Notes: generated from the sequence alone by a model not told the origin. Positions 1 through 8,889 are shown, numbered from the stretch's first letter. The stretch: 64,000 nucleotides of DNA from Ancrocorticia populi (GCF_003123745.1 NZ_QETB01000005.1:186001-250000), one strand, 5' to 3'. Translations and numbers: made by a program.

Positions 1-258
1 TAGCGAACCTTTTCAGCGTTTTCACTGTCTACTCCAAACTGAGATGAGACGGGATCTCCGACCAATGTTTTACGGATCCTATGATGCCCTGTTTTCGTAT
101 CTCTTTATAACAAACATCTGGGTAATTCTGTGGCATGTGCAATCCTGCTTGCCGCAATACTTCCACGCTACGCCAGGAACATATTTTGTGGACCAATTTG
201 TGGAACCTAGTTAAATGGGCTTAACCTAAATGTGTTGAGAGTCACTAACAGGTTGAAG
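1..258. other. A/T-rich stretch with no recognisable gene
   Basis: I see no convincing coding frame, RNA gene or repeat in these first 258 bases. The stretch is more A/T-rich than the housekeeping part of the window. It must hold the promoter of the secreted-protein gene that starts at 264, but no -35/-10 pair stands out. Confidence 0.5.
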
Positions 259-263
259 ATGGG

Positions 264-1493
264 ATGAAGAACAATAGATGCTTCTTTGGGGCTGGAGCCG
301 CATTTTTGCTGGTTCTTGCGCTTGGTGTAGGTACAACAGCCGGTGCGTCCCCGGAAGGACTTGCCAACGACCAACAGGCAAGTTTAGTTAGCGTTATGCC
401 CAATGACTCGGCGCCTAGATCATCACAAGAGGCAGAGCACGTAGTCCTTGCGCACCCGATCTCTCTGCCTGAGGCATCGGAGATTGGGGCAGGTATTCCT
501 GAAGTCGTAGGATTCAGGATTGAACAACCGGGGTTGGTTGGAGAAGTATTCCCTGGAGAAAAGTACACCGTAGAGCAGTACCTCTCAGACTTTGAGCGAG
601 ATTACGGCGTTCAACCTGCCGTAACCGAAGTCATTCTAGAGAGTAGTGAGAGTCAAAGCGAAACCCAAGACTTGACGACAGATGAGGTTAACGCCGACGC
701 CTTGGAAGGAGAGTTTGACAAAGCGAAAGCTGTTACCCCCGAAGCGCCTTCTGAGCATGGAGCAATGGCCACTGCAGCGCGAGACACGAAAAGTGACCAA
801 CCGCCTGCTGTGGATGCGCGGGCAGCCGAGGCTGTGTGGGCACCGCAGTTCACTCAGATCTGGGCTCAGAATATCGACGGACAAGCTGCAGTTGCACAAC
901 TGCACCGGTGGTACGCCGAGCGTAAACCTTCGAATATGCCATCCGACTGGGGAATGGAAAATGATCTGATGCAACACACCAGCCACAAGACAGCCGGGAC
1001 ACGTCCGGCTTGTTTGCCAACGAATTTCCGTGAATTGTTCTGGTCGTCGAAAGCGGGAAACATTGCGTGGGACTTCTACGATCCTCAAGGTGGATCGTTG
1101 AGCGGAGTTGGTGCATATTTCGATTGGGACGATCTAACAGACGGATGTGGCGAGCAGTCGATTACCGTAGGCATTGGCTACCCTCAGAATCTTCCCGCAG
1201 GTGACTCTGGTGTTACTGAATTGATGACCCGTGTGGTGGGAGAGGTTGGTGTTGAAAGCTCCACCAAGTTCAGCGCGTACGCTCAAGCGGTTTCGAACGA
1301 CTGTAATGATCTAGGACAAGAACCTGGTAGTGCCTGCATGGGGTTGAACACAGAGCGAAGCTTCCCGGCGAGCGGTGGGCAGCAAAGTCAAATCGTGGTT
1401 AATAGAAACCGTGAATGGACGCTCCCCGGCTGCTTTGCGACTGAGTATCCTAACAGTCCGATCACGGTTCCTGACTGCGGTTTCTTGGAGTAG
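264..1493 (+). CDS. Secreted protein of unknown function (409 aa)
   Basis: I do not recognise the family. The first ~28 residues form a Sec signal peptide (MKNNR, then a hydrophobic run, then an Ala-Gly-Ala cleavage region). Residues ~30-190 are acidic and low in complexity, like a linker or pro-region. The C-terminal ~220 residues look folded: rich in Trp, Gly and aromatic residues, with several Cys (in TRPAC, TDGCG, SNDCND, GSACM, LPGCF and VPDCG) that could form disulfides outside the cell. The start ATG at 264 follows a purine-rich GAAGATGGG. A perfect hairpin 10 bp after the stop suggests a single-gene transcript. The next downstream feature is a dead transposase, so the gene lies in an accessory region. 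A surface or exported role is inferred from the signal peptide alone. Confidence 0.75.
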   Translation: MKNNRCFFGAGAAFLLVLALGVGTTAGASPEGLANDQQASLVSVMPNDSAPRSSQEAEHVVLAHPISLPEASEIGAGIPEVVGFRIEQPGLVGEVFPGEKYTVEQYLSDFERDYGVQPAVTEVILESSESQSETQDLTTDEVNADALEGEFDKAKAVTPEAPSEHGAMATAARDTKSDQPPAVDARAAEAVWAPQFTQIWAQNIDGQAAVAQLHRWYAERKPSNMPSDWGMENDLMQHTSHKTAGTRPACLPTNFRELFWSSKAGNIAWDFYDPQGGSLSGVGAYFDWDDLTDGCGEQSITVGIGYPQNLPAGDSGVTELMTRVVGEVGVESSTKFSAYAQAVSNDCNDLGQEPGSACMGLNTERSFPASGGQQSQIVVNRNREWTLPGCFATEYPNSPITVPDCGFLE

Positions 1494-1502
1494 GTGATAT
1501 CT

Positions 1503-1531
1503 ACCTGTTAGCCATCGGATGGCTAACAGGT
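1503..1531 (+). terminator. Hairpin after the 409-aa secreted protein gene
   Basis: ACCTGTTAGCCA and TGGCTAACAGGT are perfect 12-bp complementary arms around the loop TCGGA. It begins 10 bp after the stop codon at 1493. No clear T-run follows, so it may need extra factors or act as an RNA end stabiliser. Confidence 0.6.
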
Positions 1532-1639
1532 GGATTGGTCCACTGTCAGCCTCTCTCGCAGTTGACGAGAGTATTCAGCATGAGAATTCAAAGAGCTTCA
1601 GTTACAATCTAACAGTTCTGTCTATGGTCATAACGAGCA

Positions 1640-2700
1640 TTCAAGAGTTTGCTCGGCACATCTTGACGGTGAAGGTTGGTATTGGCGGTTCCTCGGATTT
1701 GGCCGTGTAATTGGCATCTGAAGCCACGGGGCCACAACAGCCTGCGGGCTATGTAGTTGGCTAGGTCCTGAAGTCTGAGGGCGCAGATGTACAGGTGTTC
1801 AAGTCTGCCGTCGATCGCTTGGGCGGGGAGATTCGATGTTCCAGAGCGATCGAAATATGCCAGAATATCCACAGCTCAGCGTTTGAGAGTGCGTTCCAGC
1901 TTCATGACCTCGCTGAGGACCTTGGTTGTTGCATCGCTGACGACATCGATGATCTGGGCCATGATGCGTTTGCACTCTATTAGGTCGAGTGCTGGTAGGC
2001 GTTCACGACACATCTTGATAGACGCCACAAGTCGCCCGCCTCGACCTGTGCGCACTTGTCGTCGGTGAGGGCGACCATAAGCTTGGTCCTCTGTTTGTTC
2101 GTCAGCACGTCGTCTACCGGTGTACTGGATCCGGCAAATTCCGCAGAGCAAATCACCCTTGCGACCGTGGTGCCGGTGGTATCCAGTTGGATGCGCTGCC
2201 AATTCCGGTCTAGAGCATTCCCTATAAGTTGGACCACGTGGATGGGGTTAATGGGTTCGTTCGAGTTAGGTAGTTGAGTCTCGGCGGTGGTCTTGGAGCC
2301 GCTGAACATCCGTTCATCGCCATGACTACTACGGAGTCGCGCCAGTCTTGAGGTCTGTCTTTGAGCTGTGCCTTGGAGATGCTCTTCGAGCGCCGCTAGA
2401 CCATGTCGATCAAGCGTGCCGAGCCCGTTTTGCCCGTCAGGGGCGTGAGATTGATGTTGACGATGCCGTACTTGCCGCTCTTGCACGTGTACCGACGGAC
2501 GTCTTCGTTAACCCCGATGGCGTCCACGCCTCCGAAGTGCTCAGGGCTATCGATGAATCCGCCGTCGTCCAGCGATCACAGTGGCGTTCTCGGAATCCTA
2601 GGACACGGCCAAACACTCAGCGACACGAACAACATGAGATGCTGGCACACGGCTCGCTCCAAAGACCGCAGAACAGCCTAGTCAGGGAATAGATTTCGTG
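1640..2700 (-). pseudogene. Decayed ISL3-family transposase
   Basis: Read on the minus strand, fragments in different frames line up in order with an ISL3 transposase. Around 2575-2405 is a segment with GFIDSPEHFGG, NEDVRRY, KSGKYGIV and SARLIDMV. Then come a DRPQDWRD-type segment near 2330, HVVQLIGNALDR near 2230, and the C-terminal DILAYFDRSGTSN, AIDGRLEHL and LANYIARRLL near 1870-1720. At least three frameshifts and several stops break the frame. The positions expected to hold the catalytic acids are also changed: GVDEH reads GVNED, VAMDG reads VAMNG, and TEAI reads AQAI. The element is therefore inactive twice over. I could not find trustworthy terminal inverted repeats, so the outer limits are approximate. 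Confidence 0.85.
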
Positions 2701-3107
2701 CGAGGTAGGCGCTGCCTTCGTATCCTGATGCCGCACATGGCTGTATTCTGTGCATTTGTGGCTTCAGGTGCGTAGATGCAGAGCAGAGTAGTCGGTTGCC
2801 ATCCAGACGGCTTATGAGGAAACCTGCGGACTAGGGCGTTCCGAGGAGCCTCCAAGACAACTTCGATTCTCACTGTAAGGCCTTCTTTGCGCCACGCCGA
2901 CACACAAACAGCGTCTGGTATTCATTTCCTACACCTCCAACTATGAAGAACCGATAAACATTACGTGGCCAAACGCTGCGAAGCTTCGAACACCGGACTC
3001 GAAACTCTCAAGGTCTCAGCGGTGGTTGGACGGGCGCAACGAGTTAATTCGGTAGGTAGATCCTCGGTCCAGTTAACAAAAAACAGAACAATTCCTCCTC
3101 ACCGAGA
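2701..3107. other. Non-coding stretch between the dead transposase and the secreted cassette
   Basis: No open frame here resembles a known protein. Part of it could be the decayed N-terminal end of the ISL3 transposase, but I cannot align it. It ends at the strong hairpin that closes the minus-strand cassette. Confidence 0.5.
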
Positions 3108-3156
3108 AGGTGGACTGGTGTCCTGTCGCACAACGCAACAGGACACCAGTCCACCT
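3108..3156 (-). terminator. Perfect 19-bp hairpin closing the secreted cassette
   Basis: The left arm 3108-3126 (AGGTGGACTGGTGTCCTGT) is perfectly complementary to the right arm 3138-3156, with an 11-nt loop. It lies 46 bp beyond the stop of the 128-aa gene on the minus strand. The U-rich stretch that follows on the minus strand is not immediately adjacent. Confidence 0.75.
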
Positions 3157-3201
3157 ATTAACATTAGGAAATCAGTCTATTTGCTTTGTCAGAGGTTGGA
3201 G

Positions 3202-3588
3202 CTATTTGTTGTACTGACAGCTCAGCTTCATCGGACCAATATTGGAACCAGCGTTCCACGAGCATTTGCTATTCACATTGGTGTCTTTAGCGTGTGACAA
3301 ACTGACCCACGAAGAATCTCCAGCGCCACCACTCGTGCTGGCGACTTCCCTATATCCAGGAGCGGGATGGAACGATGTTATGTGGAGCGTTCCTGGTCCG
3401 TTATAGCCTGGAGATTGAACCCGCCCACCAATGAGTGAAGACTGCGTTGTGCTTTGCTTTTCGGCACCCATTGCCACACTTCCGTTGAAATAGCTTGTGT
3501 AGGCAGCATTTGCGGCGGGAGAAAGCGAGATCCCGGCCAGAGTAACTACAGCTGCACCAAGCAAAGCGTTGAATCTAGTACGTTTCAT
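3202..3588 (-). CDS. Small secreted protein of unknown function (128 aa)
   Basis: The start is the ATG at 3588 (MKRTRFNALLG), preceded by AAAGGA about 9 nt upstream. An upstream in-frame start at 3636 would overlap the previous gene and bury the signal peptide. Residues 1-~29 are a Sec signal peptide ending Pro-Ala-Ala-Asn-Ala-Ala. The ~100-residue mature part is rich in Ser, Gly, Thr and Asn and ends with two Cys in SKCSW and KLSCQYNK, so a single disulfide is possible. The gene starts 4 bp after the membrane-protein gene and is the last of three. The layout (small secreted peptide next to a small membrane protein) recalls bacteriocin/immunity pairs, but I see no recognised bacteriocin signature. 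Function unknown. Confidence 0.75.
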   Translation of the reverse strand: MKRTRFNALLGAAVVTLAGISLSPAANAAYTSYFNGSVAMGAEKQSTTQSSLIGGRVQSPGYNGPGTLHITSFHPAPGYREVASTSGGAGDSSWVSLSHAKDTNVNSKCSWNAGSNIGPMKLSCQYNK

Positions 3589-3592
3589 GAGG

Positions 3593-4084
3593 CTATTCCT
3601 TTCGAGTCTTCTCTTGGTTTCCAAAGGCAAGTACACCTATCAACGCACTTGCAACTGCGGTCGCATGGATCGCGGGGTTCAGGCCGCCAAAGCGTAGCCA
3701 GGTGATGATGGCGTTGCCCTCCATTCGGGCGCCTGAGCCGAGTTTGTACATCTCCGCGATGCCTTCACCCGACGAATAATCTGCGGTGGCATGGGCCCAT
3801 ACTGCAAGAAGAATCAGTACAACTGCTAGTGTCACTGGCCCTTCCCACGTGTTCTTTGTTCGTGATCCGCTCAATAATGGATAGAGGACAAGTCCGCATA
3901 CGATGGCGATAGCAAGGTGTTGCAGCCATGGATTTCCTACCTCGGTGATACCGTCAATCTGATTGCCCCAATCAACAGTAACTCCAGTTTGGATGGCTTC
4001 AACGCGGATCGCTAAGATTCCGACAGCTAGTGCCGCGATGAGCGCGGCCACTACACCGTAAAGGATGTCTCTGCTGCGAGTCAT
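3593..4084 (-). CDS. Four-helix membrane protein of unknown function (163 aa)
   Basis: The ATG at 4084 (MTRSRDI) is chosen because GGAG lies 7 nt upstream; that GGAG is also the last sense codon of the preceding gene. There are four hydrophobic segments: near residues 7-25, 52-70, 80-98 and 138-155. No catalytic motif or transporter signature is visible. It sits between two secreted-protein genes with gaps of 4 bp on each side, so co-translation is likely. It could be an immunity, export or sensing partner of the secreted products; this is inference from position only. Confidence 0.75.
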   Translation of the reverse strand: MTRSRDILYGVVAALIAALAVGILAIRVEAIQTGVTVDWGNQIDGITEVGNPWLQHLAIAIVCGLVLYPLLSGSRTKNTWEGPVTLAVVLILLAVWAHATADYSSGEGIAEMYKLGSGARMEGNAIITWLRFGGLNPAIHATAVASALIGVLAFGNQEKTRKE

Positions 4085-4088
4085 ATCA

Positions 4089-4676
4089 TTACTCCGTATC
4101 AAGCTCTGGTAGCTGAACGGCGGTACCATCTGCTCGCGGAATCTCGATATCCCGCAGTGCGGCCGACTGATCGATACTGCTCACAGCAATTACTTGCGGT
4201 GTATCTGCGAGGATCTGAACATCTTTTGAAGATGTTAGCGTGCTAGAGTCAATATCGGGCGGCAGCATGTAGGCGGCCGTACCGTCAAACCCCTCTCCAT
4301 TCAAGCTGACAGCGGCTCCATGTTCGTAAAATGCCATTGGTGATGTGCATCCAACGCTCCCGATCCAGTTATCTTGGGATTCTTCGCCAAGTTGTGTTGC
4401 GATGCATATGTTGCCATCAGGATCTGAAGCAATCCAGTGTTCACCGAATTCTGATGTTCCGACGTTGCGGATAGATTCAGGATCCACTCCGGATTCCACC
4501 AACCAATCAGGTACGGTCGCCTGGTCGGCAGCCAATTGTGTAATGGCGGGTGTTAAATCGGCTACCTCCAAAGAATGCTGTGTTTCTTGAAGGGAAGGGG
4601 AAGCAACCGCGCTTCCCACAATAGCTAGTGATCCAAAGGCAAACGTTGCTATACCAATGCTTCTTTTAATTTTCAT
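4089..4676 (-). CDS. Secreted protein of unknown function (195 aa)
   Basis: This is the first gene of the minus-strand cassette. The ATG at 4676 has AGGAG 8 nt upstream. Residues 1-~26 are a Sec signal peptide (MKIKRSIG, hydrophobic run, GSAVASP). The mature protein has a central stretch with DPDGNICIA, SVGCTSP and GAAVSLNGEGF. This arrangement of two Cys and a Gly-rich turn is common in small exported actinobacterial proteins of unknown role, and the likeness is by eye only. There is no lipobox, so the product should be released rather than lipid-anchored. The base composition is more A/T-rich than the neighbouring dapA block, which fits acquisition by transfer. Confidence 0.75.
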   Translation of the reverse strand: MKIKRSIGIATFAFGSLAIVGSAVASPSLQETQHSLEVADLTPAITQLAADQATVPDWLVESGVDPESIRNVGTSEFGEHWIASDPDGNICIATQLGEESQDNWIGSVGCTSPMAFYEHGAAVSLNGEGFDGTAAYMLPPDIDSSTLTSSKDVQILADTPQVIAVSSIDQSAALRDIEIPRADGTAVQLPELDTE

Positions 4677-4920
4677 CGTATTTCTCCTGAGTGTTTCGAT
4701 TGGCGATCAATTCCTTGAGCGCTTCTTGTCTGTTTCGGGGAGATGGATTTGATTCTTACCTCATTTTCTCTTTTCTGCTGCTCAGAGCGAAAAAGGAATA
4801 TGTTTAACGTAACAGACAGAAAAACGTGTTTCAAGCAACATTTAGGTATTTGTCAAATTGCTATCAGAAAAATGTGGGCAAGAATCTGGACATGGCTACC
4901 CGCTGCCAGTGCTTGCGCGG

Positions 4921-4926
4921 TAGGGT
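4921..4926 (+). promoter_or_regulatory. -10 hexamer of dapA (leaderless start)
   Basis: TAGGGT ends 7 nt before the dapA ATG. Transcription from it would start at or next to the start codon. Confidence 0.55.
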
Positions 4927-4933
4927 CAGGGGC

Positions 4934-5839
4934 ATGACTGAGCTCACTACACTTCCGGCACGTGTATTTGGATCTGTTTCTGTGGCAATGGTGTCGCCCT
5001 TCCACGAGGATGGTTCCCTCGATATTGATTCGGCTGTCAAGCTGGCCGATCACCTCGTCAGCGAGGGGTGTGATTCCATCCTGCTCTCGGGCACCACGGG
5101 CGAGTCTCCCACCACCCATCAGCCGGAGAAGGATGAGCTTGTTCGGGAGGTCAAGGCGGCGATCAAGGATCGGGCGTTCGTGATGGCGGGCGCGGGTTCG
5201 AACGATACGGCCCACGCGGTGCGAATTGCTCAGGGTGCGCAGGAGTCCGGTGCGGACGGACTCCTCGTCGTCGCTCCTTATTACAACCGGCCTTCCCAGG
5301 AAGGTGTGTACCAACATATCCTCGCGATTACCGAGGCTACTGATTTGCCCGTGATGATTTATGACATTCCGGGCCGTACCGGGGTTAAGTTGGAGTTCGA
5401 TACGCTTCGCCGGCTTGCGGAGCACCCCCGTATTTTAGGGGTTAAGGATGCCACAGGAGATGTTCCCGCCGGTTTCGTGAAGATGCGGCAGACGGGGCTT
5501 GAGTATTATTCGGGCGACGACGGCCTGAACTTCGCCTGGCTCGCCCATGGGGCCTCTGGTGTGATCTCGGTGGCTGGCCACGTCATCGCGAGCCAGCTTC
5601 GCGATCTCGTGAGCGCAGTGGATTCGGGTGATTTGCCCACGGCGCGCGCTGAAGCGGCCAAGCAGCTTCCAGTGATCGACGCGATTATGGGTGGCGGTCA
5701 GGGTGCCGTCATGGCAAAGGAGGCGCTGAAGCTCACGGGCGTTATCCCCTCTGCTACACTCCGTTTGCCACTGGTTGGTGCCTCCAAGGCCCAGCTGGCC
5801 GAGCTGGCCGATACCCTGCGCGAACAAGGACTTATGTAG
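4934..5839 (+). CDS. dapA: 4-hydroxy-tetrahydrodipicolinate synthase
   Basis: DapA condenses pyruvate with aspartate semialdehyde, the first committed step of the lysine/diaminopimelate pathway, in the cytoplasm. The 301-residue product has the family hallmarks: SGTTGES near residue 53, YYNRP, the proton-relay Tyr143 in YDIPGRTG, and the Schiff-base Lys171 in GVKDATGD. The ATG at 4934 gives the normal family length; a longer in-frame start at 4826 would add residues with no family match. TAGGGT lies 7 nt before the ATG, so the mRNA may be leaderless. It heads the conserved block dapA, AI-2E protein, rnj, ftsK. Actinobacteria often keep dapA next to RNase J. Confidence is high. Confidence 0.97.
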   Translation: MTELTTLPARVFGSVSVAMVSPFHEDGSLDIDSAVKLADHLVSEGCDSILLSGTTGESPTTHQPEKDELVREVKAAIKDRAFVMAGAGSNDTAHAVRIAQGAQESGADGLLVVAPYYNRPSQEGVYQHILAITEATDLPVMIYDIPGRTGVKLEFDTLRRLAEHPRILGVKDATGDVPAGFVKMRQTGLEYYSGDDGLNFAWLAHGASGVISVAGHVIASQLRDLVSAVDSGDLPTARAEAAKQLPVIDAIMGGGQGAVMAKEALKLTGVIPSATLRLPLVGASKAQLAELADTLREQGLM

Positions 5840-5872
5840 CAACTGGCCGCAACGTGCGGCACAATGATCCTC

Positions 5873-7147
5873 GTGAGTGAAGAGAACACGGAGCCAGAGG
5901 TCAGTCCAGAAGACGTCAGCCTAGAAGACGAAACGGAAGAGACTGTCCAGACAGCGACGTCAGAACGCGATTTCGCCGATGCTCTTGTGGGCTCTGAACC
6001 CGAGAGCCACCCGGCAGACGGGCTCGCTATGGATCGCGGGGATGCGATCGGGCGATCTGGCCGCTGGCTCGCGGGATGGTGCCTGCGGCTACTCGTGATC
6101 GCGGCGGCCGCTTGGGTTCTGGGGGAAGTAGCCTCCGTGGTGTGGTCCGGCATCCTGCCGGTTGTCCTCTCGATCATCCTATGCACCATTTTGTGGCCCC
6201 TAGTCCGGCGGCTCCGCGGGTGGCACTTTCCACCGGCGCTCGCTGTGCTCACCACGATCGTGGGTTTCTTCGTGGCCATCGGGGCAATCTTCGTCGCAAT
6301 CGCGCCATCGGTTGCCTCTCAGGCCCGGGATCTTTATGACCGCGGGACTGAGGGCGTTGAGCAGGTGCTCGATTGGATCGCTGGGCCACCGTTAAACCTT
6401 GACACAGCACAACTCGATAGTTTTATTGAACAGGCCCAAGAGTGGATTAAGAGTCAGGCCTCCACGATCACTGAGACCGCCCTTTCCGGTGCGTCCGCTG
6501 CCACCTCTGTGATTGTTACGCTGGTTATGGTTATTGTGCTCACCTTCTTCTTCCTCAAGGACGGCGACCAGTTCCTCCCAATGGTCCGGCGGGTGGCGGG
6601 CCGGCGCGTGGGCTGGCACCTGAGCGAGGTGGCCACGCGGTGCTGGAAGACCCTTGGAGGCTTCATCCGTACGCAGGCGATTGTGAGCTTTATTGATGCC
6701 TTCTTCATCGGACTCGGCCTTGTCTTTATGAGCGTCCCACTGGCCGGTCCGCTCGCGATCATTACCTTCTTTGGTGGGTTCATTCCGATTGTGGGTGCCT
6801 TTACGGCTGGTGCGCTCGCGGTGCTGATCGCCCTCGTGGCCAACGGATTCACTACCGCGGTGGCCGTGCTGATTCTTATCATCGCCGTCCAGCAATTGGA
6901 GGGTAATATCCTCCAGCCGGTGCTGCAATCGAAGGCTATGAAGATGCATGCGGCTGTGATCCTTTTGTCCGTTACCGTGGGTAGCGGGCTGTTTGGGATT
7001 ATCGGCGCATTCCTCGCGGTACCAGCTGCCGCGATGGTCACAGAGGTGTTGCGTTACCTCGGCGATCTCACCGATTTGAAGACGGGGGAGAAGTCCATAG
7101 AGGAGGTTGCGTTCGCAACCGATACGGCGGATGGGCCATTCGCATGA
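5873..7147 (+). CDS. AI-2E family membrane protein
   Basis: This 424-residue polytopic protein belongs to the AI-2E (PerM/YhhT-type) family of putative efflux proteins; substrates of most members are unproven. The N-terminal ~65 residues are acidic and cytoplasmic. Hydrophobic segments lie near residues 70-85, 90-108, 120-145, 205-225 and in four more helices in the C-terminal half. The C-terminal family motif is visible in LQSKAMKMHAA and GAFLAVPAAAM. I chose the GTG at 5873, with CACAAT 7 nt before it in the manner of the leaderless genes in this window; an ATG at 5864 would add three residues. It lies 33 bp after dapA and 12 bp before rnj. Confidence 0.9.
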   Translation: MSEENTEPEVSPEDVSLEDETEETVQTATSERDFADALVGSEPESHPADGLAMDRGDAIGRSGRWLAGWCLRLLVIAAAAWVLGEVASVVWSGILPVVLSIILCTILWPLVRRLRGWHFPPALAVLTTIVGFFVAIGAIFVAIAPSVASQARDLYDRGTEGVEQVLDWIAGPPLNLDTAQLDSFIEQAQEWIKSQASTITETALSGASAATSVIVTLVMVIVLTFFFLKDGDQFLPMVRRVAGRRVGWHLSEVATRCWKTLGGFIRTQAIVSFIDAFFIGLGLVFMSVPLAGPLAIITFFGGFIPIVGAFTAGALAVLIALVANGFTTAVAVLILIIAVQQLEGNILQPVLQSKAMKMHAAVILLSVTVGSGLFGIIGAFLAVPAAAMVTEVLRYLGDLTDLKTGEKSIEEVAFATDTADGPFA

Positions 7148-7159
7148 GACAATGGGCAG

Positions 7160-8833
7160 GTGACTAACCACGTAATGCCCGCGCCCCCTACTGATAACAC
7201 TGTTCGAATTGTTCCACTTGGTGGGCTTGGCGAGGTCGGGCGAAACTGTAACGTCCTTGAATACCGCGGCAAGCTCGTAGTGGTGGACTGCGGGGTGTTG
7301 TTCCCCGAAGAAAGCCAGCCCGGTGTTGACCTTATCCTTCCGGATATCGATTACCTGAAGGATCGCGTCAAGGATATCGAGGCCATCGTGCTCACCCACG
7401 GCCACGAGGATCACATCGGCGCCGTGCCTTACCTGCTCAAGCTCCGCCCGGATATCCCCGTTATCGGATCCCAGTTGACTATCGCCTTTATTGAGGCGAA
7501 GCTGCAAGAGCACCGCATACGCGCTCACTCCCACGTTGTAGTGGAAGGCGACGTGGAAAAGGTTGGGCCCTTCGAGATGGAGTTCATCGCGGTGAACCAC
7601 TCGATCCCCGATGCGCTCGCCGTATTTGTGCGCACTGCCGAGGGCAATATCCTTATTACTGGCGATTTCAAGATGGATCAGCTACCTCTTGATGGGCGTC
7701 TGACCGATCTGCGTGCGTTCGCCAAGGCTGGTGAAGAGGGCGTGGATCTCTTCATGTGTGATTCCACGAATGCCGAGGTTCCCGGGTTTGTCAGATCCGA
7801 GTCAGAGATTGGCCCGGTTATCGACGATGTGTTTGCTCGCGCCACGGGCAAGATTGTGGTGGCCTCCTTCTCCTCTCACGTCCATCGCGTCCAGCAGGTG
7901 CTGAACGCAGCGGCGCGTCACGGGCGGAAGGTGGCCTTCGTTGGCCGTTCTATGGTGCGTAACATGGGCTTGGCCTCGGAATTGGGCTACTTGGAGGTTC
8001 CAGACGGCGTGCTCCGTGATCTCGGAGATATGCGGGATCTGCCGGATAACCAGCGGGTCTACATGTCCACCGGTTCTCAGGGTGAGCCGATGGCCGTGCT
8101 GGCGCGTATCGCTAACAAGAGCCATCCGAAGATCAGCGTGGGCGGCGGGGACACTGTCCTGTTCGCCTCCTCGCTCATTCCCGGCAACGAAAACTCCGTG
8201 TATCGGCTGATCAACGGCCTCATGAAGCTCGGTGCGCACGTGGTGCATCAAGGCAACGCGAAAGTTCACGTGTCCGGCCACGCCGCTCAAGGCGAACTCC
8301 TGTACTGCTACAACATCCTGGAGCCCGCCTACGCTTTGCCGATCCACGGGGAGGTCCGCCATCAGGTGGCCAACGGCGGAATCGCCGTGAAGACGGGCGT
8401 TCCGCCGGAGAACGTGATTCTCGCGGAAAACGGCTCGGTGATTGACATGCAGGATGGCGAGGTGTCGCTTGTCGGCTCCGTTCCCTACCACGAGATTTAC
8501 GTGGATGGCTCATCAGTTGGTGACATTACCGAGTCCGAGCTGAAGGACCGCCGCACGCTGTCCGAGGAAGGCTTCATTGCGATCTTCGCGGTAGTGGACC
8601 AGTCCGAGGAGCAGATCATTACGGGTCCGCATATTCAGGCTCGCGCCATGGCCGAGGACCAGTCCGTGTTTGACGATATCCTGCCCGAGGTCACAGTGGC
8701 TCTCCAGGAAGCTCTGGAGAAGGGATCGGACACCTACGGCATGCAGCAGGCAATGCGTCGTGTGGTTGGCCGGTGGGCTTCCCGTAAGTTGCGTCGTTCG
8801 CCGATGATTATCCCCACGGTTGTTACTGTCTAG
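7160..8833 (+). CDS. rnj: Ribonuclease J
   Basis: RNase J is a metallo-beta-lactamase/beta-CASP ribonuclease with 5'-3' exo- and endonuclease activity in mRNA decay and rRNA maturation. The 557-residue length is typical. The zinc-binding motif THGHEDHIGA lies near residue 75, FKMDQ follows ITGD near 170, and CDST and STGSQGEPMAV belong to the beta-CASP part. The late HGEVRH motif is also present. The start is a GTG at 7160 with GACAAT 6 nt upstream. It sits 12 bp after the AI-2E gene. A weak G+C-rich hairpin follows the stop. Confidence 0.96.
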   Translation: MTNHVMPAPPTDNTVRIVPLGGLGEVGRNCNVLEYRGKLVVVDCGVLFPEESQPGVDLILPDIDYLKDRVKDIEAIVLTHGHEDHIGAVPYLLKLRPDIPVIGSQLTIAFIEAKLQEHRIRAHSHVVVEGDVEKVGPFEMEFIAVNHSIPDALAVFVRTAEGNILITGDFKMDQLPLDGRLTDLRAFAKAGEEGVDLFMCDSTNAEVPGFVRSESEIGPVIDDVFARATGKIVVASFSSHVHRVQQVLNAAARHGRKVAFVGRSMVRNMGLASELGYLEVPDGVLRDLGDMRDLPDNQRVYMSTGSQGEPMAVLARIANKSHPKISVGGGDTVLFASSLIPGNENSVYRLINGLMKLGAHVVHQGNAKVHVSGHAAQGELLYCYNILEPAYALPIHGEVRHQVANGGIAVKTGVPPENVILAENGSVIDMQDGEVSLVGSVPYHEIYVDGSSVGDITESELKDRRTLSEEGFIAIFAVVDQSEEQIITGPHIQARAMAEDQSVFDDILPEVTVALQEALEKGSDTYGMQQAMRRVVGRWASRKLRRSPMIIPTVVTV

Positions 8834-8839
8834 CGTGGT

Positions 8840-8870
8840 GTGCGCCCCTCGGCGGCGTGCCGGGGTGCAC
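8840..8870 (+). terminator. Weak hairpin after rnj
   Basis: GTGCGCCCC and GGGGTGCAC pair over 9 bp with one G-U, around a 13-nt loop. There is no T-run, so terminator function is uncertain. Confidence 0.35.
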
Positions 8871-8889
8871 CGCGGGGCGTGTGCGGCGC

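Noticed and set aside
1519-2903. Several open frames of 60-170 codons as separate small genes
   Set aside because: Those on the minus strand are pieces of one broken ISL3 transposase, and the plus-strand ones are their shadows.
2930-2970. GGTTCTTC-like terminal inverted repeat for the ISL3 element
   Set aside because: I could not find a matching partner at the other end, so the borders stay undefined.
3202-3588. Lactococcin 972-type bacteriocin
   Set aside because: Size, signal peptide and context are similar, but the C-terminal sequence does not match that family and there is no ABC/membrane partner of the expected size.
4826-4933. Longer N-terminus for dapA
   Set aside because: The added 36 residues (Cys/Arg/Gln-rich) match nothing in DapA; ATG 4934 gives the family length and has a leaderless -10.
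4677-4933. Lysine riboswitch before dapA
   Set aside because: No structured leader is visible, and the -10 hexamer 7 nt before the ATG leaves no room for one.
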